Source: Clostridia bacterium (GTDB lineage: Bacteria > Bacillota > Clostridia > Oscillospirales > Acutalibacteraceae). From it: DNA of 53,695 bases. Position numbers and translations under genes: made by a program. The notes below the pieces were generated by a model. It saw only the letters and a program-made list of their open reading frames with translations, ran no database searches and had not been told where the DNA came from. Where the stretch lies: contig JAFSAC010000060.1 of assembly GCA_017442265.1 (NCBI GenBank), positions 1 to 53,695 of the forward strand. Reading direction: 5' to 3'. Positions 41,697-48,045 of this stretch are shown here, piece by piece. Numbering within the stretch: position 1 is the first letter of the stretch; every line of letters begins with the position of its first letter.

Positions 41697-42896
41697 ATGA
41701 GCAGAGTGTTTGGAACCGTTTCTATGGGACTGCGTGCGCCGATCATCCGGGAAGGGGACGATATGGTCGAGATCGTGACCGGGTCGGTCGTGGATGCTAT
41801 GAAGGAAGAAGGCCTTGAGCCCCGTGACCGGGACGTGGTGTGTATGACCGAAGCGATCGTGGCACGTGCGCAGGGCAACTATGCGACCGTGGACAACATT
41901 GCCACCGACGTGCGCCGTAAATTCGGGGGCGAAACGGTCGGTGTCATTTTCCCCATTTTGAGCCGCAACCGTTTTGCGATCTGCCTGCGCGGTATTGCGA
42001 AGGGCTGTAAAAAGGTGGTGCTGATGTTAAGCTATCCGTCGGACGAGGTGGGCAATCATCTCGTTGACCTGGATATGCTGGATGAAAAGGGCATCAACCC
42101 CTATACCGACGTGCTGTCCGAGGCGCAGTGGCGGGAGCTGTTCGGTGCGCCGAAGCATACCTTTACCGGTGTGGATTACGTGGAATATTATTCCAACCTG
42201 ATCCGGGAATCCGGCGCCGAGGCGGAGGTTATCTTCGCCAATGACTGCCGCGCGATTCTGAAATATACCAAAAACGTGCTCAACTGTGATATTCATTCCC
42301 GTGCCCGCAGTAAGCGGCTGCTCAAAGCCGCCGGCGCTGAAAAGGTGTTTGGCCTTGATGAGATCCTGACCGAATCGATCGACGGCAGCGGCTGGAACGC
42401 CCGCTACGGTCTGCTCGGCTCCAATAAATCCACCGAGGACACGGTGAAACTGTTCCCGCGGGAAGAGTGCCAGAAAATGGTGGAGGATATTCAGGCGAAA
42501 CTGCTGGAGATCACCGGCAAGCATATTGAGGTTATGGTGTACGGCGACGGCGCGTTTAAGGACCCGGTCGGCAAGATCTGGGAGCTGGCCGACCCGGTGG
42601 TGTCCCCTGCGTATACCCCGGGACTGGAAGGCACCCCCAACGAGCTGAAGCTGAAATACCTGGCGGATAACGATTTCTCCGCGCTGTCCGGCAAGGCGCT
42701 GCAGGACGCGATCAAGGAGAAGATCATGCAGAAGGACGGCTCCTCGCTGGTCGGCAATATGGCCGCTCAAGGCACCACCCCCCGCCGCCTGACCGATCTC
42801 ATTGGTTCGCTGTGCGACCTCACCTCCGGCTCGGGCGATAAGGGCACCCCGATCGTGTATATCCAGGGCTATTTCGATAACTACACCAACGAGTGA
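41697..42896 (+). CDS. Coenzyme F420-0:L-glutamate ligase (CofE) family protein
   Basis: 399-aa protein of the F420_ligase family (PF01996). In methanogens and actinobacteria this family adds glutamate to F420-0; Clostridia carry homologues without known F420 synthesis. Seen here are LRAPIIREGDDMVEIV at the start, a FPILSRNRFAICLRGIAKG segment, VIFANDCRAIL, the middle GWNARYGLLGSNKS, and an HIEVMVYGDGAFKDPVGKIWELADPVVSP region that resembles the family's nucleotide/metal part. The length exceeds the roughly 250 aa of methanogen CofE. The ATG at 41697 follows GGAGG at 41684-41688. Single gene, divergent from LysR, with terminator. The true substrate is unknown; an acid-amine ligase reaction is inferred from the family. 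Confidence 0.8.
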   Translation: MSRVFGTVSMGLRAPIIREGDDMVEIVTGSVVDAMKEEGLEPRDRDVVCMTEAIVARAQGNYATVDNIATDVRRKFGGETVGVIFPILSRNRFAICLRGIAKGCKKVVLMLSYPSDEVGNHLVDLDMLDEKGINPYTDVLSEAQWRELFGAPKHTFTGVDYVEYYSNLIRESGAEAEVIFANDCRAILKYTKNVLNCDIHSRARSKRLLKAAGAEKVFGLDEILTESIDGSGWNARYGLLGSNKSTEDTVKLFPREECQKMVEDIQAKLLEITGKHIEVMVYGDGAFKDPVGKIWELADPVVSPAYTPGLEGTPNELKLKYLADNDFSALSGKALQDAIKEKIMQKDGSSLVGNMAAQGTTPRRLTDLIGSLCDLTSGSGDKGTPIVYIQGYFDNYTNE

Positions 42897-42907
42897 TAGC
42901 CATTAAA

Positions 42908-42943
42908 TAAAAAAGGCGATGACAACTTGTCATCGCCTTTTTT
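42908..42943 (+). terminator. Terminator after the CofE-like gene
   Basis: A 16-bp stem AAAAAGGCGATGACAA / TTGTCATCGCCTTTTT with a one-base centre, followed by T's. Confidence 0.92.
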
Positions 42944-42997
42944 GACGGAGGAAACGAAATGCCTATCATATCAACATATTTTTAATAAAAAAAGGCA

Positions 42998-43026
42998 TTG
43001 ACAAAGCAACTGGAAATAGGTATAAA
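42998..43026 (+). promoter_or_regulatory. Promoter of the URO-D family gene
   Basis: A consensus TTGACA at 42998-43003 and TATAAA at 43021-43026, spacing 17. A second TATAAT occurs at 43034-43039. Confidence 0.83.
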
Positions 43027-43058
43027 CAAAGTGTATAATACATAAAGGAGCTTGGCGT

Positions 43059-44060
43059 ATGACGAATAAAGAAAGAGTGATCGCAGCCATTCGTTTTCAA
43101 AAACCGGATCGCGTGCCGCATAATATTGATTTTACGTCGCGGATGTACGAGCGAATGGTAGAGTACACCGGGAATCCCAACTATATAGATACCATTAACA
43201 ATCACATCACCTTCTTTGCGCTTTCCAAGCCGGATGTTGAAGTAAAGCCCGGTTTTTTCATGGATGAATTCGGCGTAGTATGGAACCGGAGCGGCGTGGA
43301 TAAAGATATCGGTGTGATCGATCGTGTACTGCTGGAAGAACCGGAGGATCTGGATACCTATGAGTTTCCGCCGATAGACGAAGCGCTTATCCGTTCGACA
43401 CTGGAAGCATTGGAAAAAACCAACCGTGACAACTTCAAGGTGGCGGGGATCGGCTTTTCGTTGTTTGAGCGGGGGTGGACCCTTCGCGGTATGGAAAATC
43501 TGCTTTGTGATATGATTGCCGAACCGGATTTCGTACACGAACTGCTTGACAAGATCACCGATCGGTTACTGCGGATCTTAGATATTGCTTTGGAGTATGA
43601 TTTTGATTGTTTCTATTTCGGAGACGATTGGGGGCAGGAAAAAGGGCTGATCATGGGTCCTGCCGCTTGGCGTACCTTCATTAAGCCGCGACTCAAAAAA
43701 CTGTACGACAGAGTGCACCGGGCCGGTAAGTACGTATCGCAGCATTCCTGCGGTGACCTTCGTGAGATTATGGATGATCTTTGTGAAATCGGTTTGGATA
43801 TCTATCAAACCTTTCAACCGGAAATCTATGGGTATGAGTATGCGGAAAAGCTTTACGGGAAAATAACGATCTGGGGCGGTGTCAGTACCCAGCGAGCGTT
43901 GCCGATGAAATCACCCGAAGAAATCATCGCTATCACACGGGATATGATCTCTCACTTTCCGGACGGCGGTTTGATTGCGGCCCCGACACATGCCGTGCCG
44001 TTCGACGTTCCGCCTGAAAACATACAAGCCATGCTCCGTGTGTTTCAGGAAGAGGCGTGA
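43059..44060 (+). CDS. Uroporphyrinogen decarboxylase (URO-D) family protein, probable corrinoid methyltransferase
   Basis: 333-aa TIM-barrel protein of the URO-D superfamily, which besides HemE holds the zinc methyltransferases MtaA, MtbA and CmuA that move methyl groups between corrinoid proteins and coenzymes. Seen are TNKERVIAAIRFQKPDRVP at the start (typical of the family), DEFGVVW, GDDWGQEKGLIMGP, the zinc-type QHSCGDLREIMDDL (His and Cys), and TFQPEIYG. Haem synthesis is unlikely because no other hem genes are near. A homocysteine methyltransferase-like gene lies 0.9 kb downstream, so methyl transfer from some methylated compound is plausible, but no corrinoid protein is in the window. 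AAGGAG lies before the ATG at 43059. Confidence 0.88.
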   Translation: MTNKERVIAAIRFQKPDRVPHNIDFTSRMYERMVEYTGNPNYIDTINNHITFFALSKPDVEVKPGFFMDEFGVVWNRSGVDKDIGVIDRVLLEEPEDLDTYEFPPIDEALIRSTLEALEKTNRDNFKVAGIGFSLFERGWTLRGMENLLCDMIAEPDFVHELLDKITDRLLRILDIALEYDFDCFYFGDDWGQEKGLIMGPAAWRTFIKPRLKKLYDRVHRAGKYVSQHSCGDLREIMDDLCEIGLDIYQTFQPEIYGYEYAEKLYGKITIWGGVSTQRALPMKSPEEIIAITRDMISHFPDGGLIAAPTHAVPFDVPPENIQAMLRVFQEEA

Positions 44061-44137
44061 TCAAAATAAAAGGGAGCCGACTGTCGGGTCACAGCGTATG
44101 CGGAACGGCATAAAGAAAAATATTTTTGCGTGAACAC

Positions 44138-44172
44138 CAAAAAAGCGAGGGGAATTTCCCCTCGCTTTTTTA
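44138..44172. terminator. Bidirectional terminator (GCGAGGGG family)
   Basis: AAAAAGCGAGGGGAA / TTTCCCCTCGCTTTTT stem between the convergent URO-D-family and SGNH genes. The stretch 44061-44137 before it shows only weak structure. Confidence 0.92.
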
Positions 44173-44811
44173 CTTATTCATAACCTTTAAAATGGCCTCT
44201 TTAATATCTTTCATTCCCTGAACGGTAGGATGTCCGTAGCTTTTATCGATATGACTAAAGGTTATGGGCGTTGTGCCGTATTTTTCACATGCTTTTTTCA
44301 TACAGGAAGTGATTTCGGGCTTCAGTTCGGTGTTGATCAGGCAGTAAATATCCGCGTGCGGTAACGTTTTTTTCAGAAGATTCAGGAAGTAACATATCGC
44401 AGGTAATACGGAATATAATTCGTCGTTTTCCCAATCGCTGTATTTCATTTCACCCAAGGGGGCGTTCGACCAATTATCGTTTGTTCCGCCAAAAACAAAA
44501 ACCTTGTCAATCCGGTTTTTGACAAAAAAATCGGATTCGATCAACTGCTTCAGTCGATATATAAAAGAAGAGGATTTGGAACAATCGACGTTATCATACC
44601 CCGTATAACTAATCGTTGAGCCGGACCAACTGTTGTTTAAAATCAGATTGAAGTTTTTTTCTTGGATAACCTGATACCACCAAGTTTCCTTTACGTTTCT
44701 GACGTCTGTTTCCGGGTTTTCGTTTTCAGAGTAATATATAGCGTAACCGTCCGGAACATAACCCTCAAAGGTCGAGTAACTATCTCCAAAAATAAGAACG
44801 TTGTTTTTCAC
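44170..44811 (-). CDS. SGNH/GDSL hydrolase
   Basis: 213-aa esterase of the SGNH fold. The four blocks are visible: block I NVLIFGDSYSTFEGY with nucleophile Ser11, block II glycine/asparagine region LNNSWSGST, block III VFGGTNDNW, and block V near the end SYGHPTVQGM with the catalytic His. No signal peptide, so cytoplasmic; it probably removes acetyl or acyl groups from a carbohydrate. It begins with GTG at 44809-44811 after a GGGTGGG site. It is convergent with the URO-D-family gene and divergent from the methyltransferase-like gene, thus a single gene. Confidence 0.9.
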   Translation of the reverse strand: MKNNVLIFGDSYSTFEGYVPDGYAIYYSENENPETDVRNVKETWWYQVIQEKNFNLILNNSWSGSTISYTGYDNVDCSKSSSFIYRLKQLIESDFFVKNRIDKVFVFGGTNDNWSNAPLGEMKYSDWENDELYSVLPAICYFLNLLKKTLPHADIYCLINTELKPEITSCMKKACEKYGTTPITFSHIDKSYGHPTVQGMKDIKEAILKVMNK

Positions 44812-44943
44812 GGTACTATCCCACCCTTCTGTTTTTTAAAAGTATAAACCTTTCACACATTCATTGCAAGTATTAATTTTTGCTGTTGACCGATCGGGAA
44901 TGTTGCGGCTTGAAACGGTATCCGATAAATAATATGGCAACTA

Positions 44944-44972
44944 TTGAATTGTATTGAAAATTGCAGTAAAAT
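44944..44972 (+). promoter_or_regulatory. Promoter of the homocysteine methyltransferase-like gene
   Basis: TTGAAT at 44944-44949 and TAAAAT at 44967-44972, spacing 17; about 19 bases from expected start to ATG. Confidence 0.68.
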
Positions 44973-44997
44973 ATAAAAAACGCACGGAGGTATAGCG

Positions 44998-46179
44998 ATG
45001 GCTTCTAACATAATGTTACCGTTTGGGCTGCCCTTTATTTTAGACGGAGCAACCGGCACTGAGCTTTTGAAAAGAGGCATGAAGACGGGGGAGTGCACCG
45101 AAAAATTTATTCTGGAGAATCCCCGTGTGCTCACAGACCTGCAAGCAGAATATATAGCTGCGGGTTCTCAGGCGGTTTTGGCGCCTACCTTCGGAGCGAA
45201 CATTCCCACGTTAGTCCGTCACGGATTTTCGAAGGAGGAAGCGGATAAGGTTTGCCGGGAACTTTGTGCGATCTCAAAACAAAAGGCGGAAAAGGTGAAG
45301 ATTGGCGGTGATCTTTCTCCCACGGGGCTTCTCATGAAGCCATACGGAAATGCTGACCCGCAGGATATCTACGACGTCTATCACGCTCAGGCGGCAACGC
45401 TGATCGATTGTCACGTGGATTTTATTTTCATTGAAACCATGCTGTCCGCGGCAGAAGCCAAGATCGCGGTTCGCGCCGTGCGGGATATATCCTCCGATAT
45501 TCCCGTTTTGGTCAGTCTTACCGTGGGCGAAAACGGGCGCACTGTAAACGGCGATACGCCCGGCGCCGCCCTGCTCACACTGGTGCAGTATAACATACAG
45601 GGCTTTGGCTGTAACTGCAGCATAGGACCGGAGGTGGTGGCAAACGCCTTAGAGTCCGCCGCGCCGATAGCCAAGCTTTACGGGATACCTCTGATCGCAA
45701 AGCCCAATGCCGGAATGCCTGTTACTACCGAAAACGGCTCGGTTTTCCCCCTTACCCCCGAAGATATGGCGAGGGCGGCGGATCGTTTTACAGGATTGGG
45801 CGTGGGTGTTTTCGGCGGCTGTTGCGGCACAACCCCGGATCATATACGGGCCATAGCCGCAGCGGCTAAAAATACGTCAAAAACGCTTTTTGAGGACGTG
45901 GAGATTCCGGAAAAGGGTGTATACGTTTCCACCTCCCGAATATATGCCCTCACTGATGAAAATGCCAAATATTGGCTGATCGACGGCGGCAGTGAAGACT
46001 TTATTTACGATCTTATGGATGAATGTCAACCGGATGACGTTTTGTATTTCGAACTTGGTGAAGGCGGAGCGGAAACGCTGATAAACATGGATGCGTTCAT
46101 CCCAAACCCCATAGCTCTTCGCGGCATGGAAAAAGAAATAAGCAAGGCGGAAGCGGTTCTTTGCCGTAAGTTCCGGTAA
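44998..46179 (+). CDS. Homocysteine S-methyltransferase family protein
   Basis: 393-aa protein. Residues 1-285 are the zinc-dependent homocysteine methyltransferase barrel found at the N-terminus of MetH and in BHMT and MmuM: FILDGATGTELLKRG, APTFGAN, GGDLSPTG, and the zinc ligands Cys207 in GCNCS and Cys275-Cys276 in GGCCGT. The last 100 residues are an extra alpha/beta region not part of the core family; it contains DVEIPEKGVYVSTSRIY, a form seen in clostridial split MetH proteins. No cobalamin or folate domain is fused, so the methyl donor must be a separate protein. GGAGG gives the ATG at 44998. A methyl-transfer link with the URO-D-family gene upstream is possible. Confidence 0.9.
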   Translation: MASNIMLPFGLPFILDGATGTELLKRGMKTGECTEKFILENPRVLTDLQAEYIAAGSQAVLAPTFGANIPTLVRHGFSKEEADKVCRELCAISKQKAEKVKIGGDLSPTGLLMKPYGNADPQDIYDVYHAQAATLIDCHVDFIFIETMLSAAEAKIAVRAVRDISSDIPVLVSLTVGENGRTVNGDTPGAALLTLVQYNIQGFGCNCSIGPEVVANALESAAPIAKLYGIPLIAKPNAGMPVTTENGSVFPLTPEDMARAADRFTGLGVGVFGGCCGTTPDHIRAIAAAAKNTSKTLFEDVEIPEKGVYVSTSRIYALTDENAKYWLIDGGSEDFIYDLMDECQPDDVLYFELGEGGAETLINMDAFIPNPIALRGMEKEISKAEAVLCRKFR

Positions 46180-46218
46180 CGGTAATATTCATATAAAGAT
46201 CAAGTGCGATTGCAGTTG

Positions 46219-46258
46219 AAAAGCGGAGTGGAATTCCGCTCCGCTTTCCCATTTTTTA
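46219..46258 (+). terminator. Terminator after the methyltransferase-like gene
   Basis: AAGCGGAGTGG / CCGCTCCGCTT stem (one G-U pair) followed by CCCATTTTTT. It resembles the GGCGGAGTGG stems at 27235 and 39906. Confidence 0.85.
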
Positions 46259-46314
46259 TAACACACAATAATAACGTGATGACTTTTTAGCAGAAATAGT
46301 TTGCGGATTACATA

Positions 46315-46346
46315 GCAAAAGCGAGGGGGATTTCCCCTCGCTTTTC
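46315..46346 (-). terminator. Terminator of the 148-aa unknown gene (GCGAGGGG family)
   Basis: AAAAGCGAGGGG / CCCCTCGCTTTT stem. On the minus strand it follows four bases after the stop at 46350. The 46259-46314 stretch shows nothing recognisable. Confidence 0.85.
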
Positions 46347-46349
46347 AAG

Positions 46350-46796
46350 TTAAAGTGAATCAGGATGGCTTTCCGGAATGTAGTCGTTCCAAGTACAGCC
46401 CATTTTTTCAATAAGCACATCGACCATTTCAGGTTTCTTTCCAAAATCGGTAAGAGACGGATAAGACGAGTCGCTTTCACGTTCCCGGTATCTGCGCATG
46501 ACCTCCACATACCGGAGAGAGCACGCATACGTGTCGGACGGATCGGCAAATAGCGGCGGCCGACCGTTTTTAACCATTAGTTCGTTAACTCGTTCGAAAT
46601 GCCGGGATTTTTTTCGCAGGTGAGAGGCGATGTCTTCATCCGAATAACCGACGCTTCTGAAGCGCGGATATCCCGATTCCTTTTCCAGCATTTTTTCAAC
46701 GGCAAGCACGTTGACTATTTCTAAGGAGTTAAAAATTTCCTGCCTGGCATCAAAGGGCAGACCCTTGACGTAATAATCAATCATACGTATAGTCAT
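46350..46796 (-). CDS. Hypothetical protein, 148 aa
   Basis: Charged, mostly helical protein with no membrane segment or signal peptide and no family I recognise. It opens MTIRMIDYYVKGLPFDARQ, has a KSRHFERVNELMVKNGRPPLF segment mid-way and ends YIPESHPDSL. The ATG at 46794-46796 is preceded by AGAGGA, and a terminator follows the stop, so it looks like a real single gene. It could be a small cytoplasmic regulator or part of a mobile remnant; neither is shown. Confidence 0.68.
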   Translation of the reverse strand: MTIRMIDYYVKGLPFDARQEIFNSLEIVNVLAVEKMLEKESGYPRFRSVGYSDEDIASHLRKKSRHFERVNELMVKNGRPPLFADPSDTYACSLRYVEVMRRYRERESDSSYPSLTDFGKKPEMVDVLIEKMGCTWNDYIPESHPDSL

Positions 46797-46961
46797 ATAT
46801 ATTTCCTCTGGTTAGTCGTGCTTTCTATTTTTTAAGCAATTTAAAATGCGTATTCTAAATTTTTACCTATTATAACACATTTGATCTTAAAAGTAAATTC
46901 TTGCAGTATAAATTCCCACGAGTTACAAATAACAGTATCACGATTTGAAATTAAAGAAGAT

Positions 46962-46997
46962 TTATTACGAGGGTACCGAGTAACAAGGTTCTCGGCA
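46962..46997 (-). repeat. Dispersed repeat, copy 1
   Basis: Read on the minus strand, this 34-36 bp stretch contains AACCTTGTTACTCG followed by CTCGTAATA. The same elements in the same order occur on the plus strand at 51163-51199. It lies in the gene-poor 46797-47139 stretch. Confidence 0.7.
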
Positions 46998-47030
46998 CCT
47001 TTCCAAAATCTTTGATTTTGTTGAAAGGTG
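46996..47030. other. Long hairpin in the 46.8-47.1 kb gene-free stretch
   Basis: CACCTTTCCAAAAT (46996-47009) pairs with ATTTTG-TT-GAAAGGTG (47015-47030), a 14-bp stem with a two-base bulge. It directly follows the dispersed repeat and precedes the SpoVT-like remnant. The 46797-46961 part shows only AT-rich sequence with no gene. Confidence 0.6.
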
Positions 47031-47042
47031 AGGTTCTTATAT

Positions 47043-47123
47043 ATGAAAGCAACAGAAATCGTTCGTAGAATAGATGCTGGTCTTATTAAAACACCAATAA
47101 AATACATAACAAAAGCGAGGTGA
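47043..47123 (+). pseudogene. Remnant resembling the N-terminus of SpoVT/AbrB
   Basis: A 26-codon ORF opens MKATEIVRRID, which matches the start of SpoVT (MKATGIVRRID) at ten of eleven residues, then diverges immediately and ends in the next terminator hairpin. GAAAGGTGAGG lies upstream. It looks like the broken end of a SpoVT/AbrB-type regulator gene left by a deletion or insertion. A chance ORF is possible, but the match includes a rare string. Confidence 0.4.
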
Positions 47124-47142
47124 AATTCACCTCGCTTTTTCA
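47110..47142 (-). terminator. Terminator of the activase gene (GCGAGG family)
   Basis: AAAAGCGAGGTGAA / TTCACCTCGCTTTT, fourteen paired bases. It overlaps the activase stop codon by one base or less. A variant of the GCGAGGGG hairpins. Confidence 0.85.
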
Positions 47143-48045
47143 CAAAATAACTACCTCTTTATTTGTTTTTTCTCGCAGTATATCGGCAAAGGGCTCCAGG
47201 ACGGACGGCTCCAGGAATTTATTATTTTGATACAGTTGACCTTTTCCTAACTGTTCTGCTTTAGAAAGCCCCAAAGGATGATACGTTTCTAAATGTATGG
47301 CGGTAATGTTATCAAGGGTATTTGTCAGATCGGTAATTGCCGTAAAATGCTGAGGTGTTATATTCACATCCGGTATAATCGGGCAACGCAAAAAGATTCT
47401 TGCGCCGATGCGATCCAGCTGATACAGATTATCAAATATTACTTTATTTGAAACACCGGTGTACTTTATATGTTCTTCTTCCGGAAACACCTTGATATCA
47501 TATAGCCATAAATCCACAAAGTCATTTAAAACAGTTAAATCCCTGACGGAAAAACCGCTGGTTTCAACGGCGGTGTGCAGGCCGTGCTGCTTGGCGAGTT
47601 TCAGAAGTGACAGCGTAAAATCATATTGTATAAGCGGTTCGCCGCCCGAAAGGGTTAATCCCCCGCCCGATTGTTCGTAAAACGGCCTGTCCCGCAGTAC
47701 AATATCTATTATCTCTTCGGTGTTTTTTTCTTCTCCGCAAATTTCCAATGCGTTGGAATAACAGACCTCTACACATTTTCCGCAGCCCACACATTTTTGG
47801 CGGTCAAAAAGGTGCATATCATCCGTCAAAGTATGCCCATTAGCATCACATACGTTGCTGCAAGATCCACACGCAATGCACAGTTCACCCTTATAGAAAA
47901 GTTCGGCCGCCGTGCTTTTTGATTCCGGATTATGGCACCACGCACAGTTGAGTGGACAGCCCTTCATAAACACAACCGTTCGGATTCCGGGGCCGTCGGA
48001 TGTAGAGAATCTTTGTATATTAAATATGTTTCCTTTATTATACAT
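47140..48045 (-). CDS. Glycyl radical enzyme activase (radical SAM)
   Basis: 301-aa activase that installs the glycyl radical in the enzyme encoded just upstream. The radical-SAM cluster motif C-x3-C-x2-C is Cys30, Cys34, Cys37 in KGCPLNCAWCHNPE. Two ferredoxin-type 4Fe-4S sites follow (CIACGSCSNVC and CVGCGKCVEVC, about residues 57-97), typical of activases of dehydratase- and lyase-type enzymes and absent from PflA. SGGEPLIQ binds SAM. Its ATG overlaps the end of the glycyl radical enzyme gene by eight bases, so they are translated together. It requires strict anaerobiosis. Confidence 0.96.
   Translation of the reverse strand: MYNKGNIFNIQRFSTSDGPGIRTVVFMKGCPLNCAWCHNPESKSTAAELFYKGELCIACGSCSNVCDANGHTLTDDMHLFDRQKCVGCGKCVEVCYSNALEICGEEKNTEEIIDIVLRDRPFYEQSGGGLTLSGGEPLIQYDFTLSLLKLAKQHGLHTAVETSGFSVRDLTVLNDFVDLWLYDIKVFPEEEHIKYTGVSNKVIFDNLYQLDRIGARIFLRCPIIPDVNITPQHFTAITDLTNTLDNITAIHLETYHPLGLSKAEQLGKGQLYQNNKFLEPSVLEPFADILREKTNKEVVIL

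Noticed and set aside
43059..44060. hemE (haem biosynthesis) for the URO-D family gene
   Set aside because: No other haem genes occur, and the sequence has the His/Cys zinc-type segment and start pattern of the methyltransferase branch.
47043..47123. TnpB or IS605 remnant reading of the MKATEIV fragment
   Set aside because: The match to SpoVT/AbrB starts (MKATGIVRRID) is far better than to TnpB starts, and no transposase motif is nearby.
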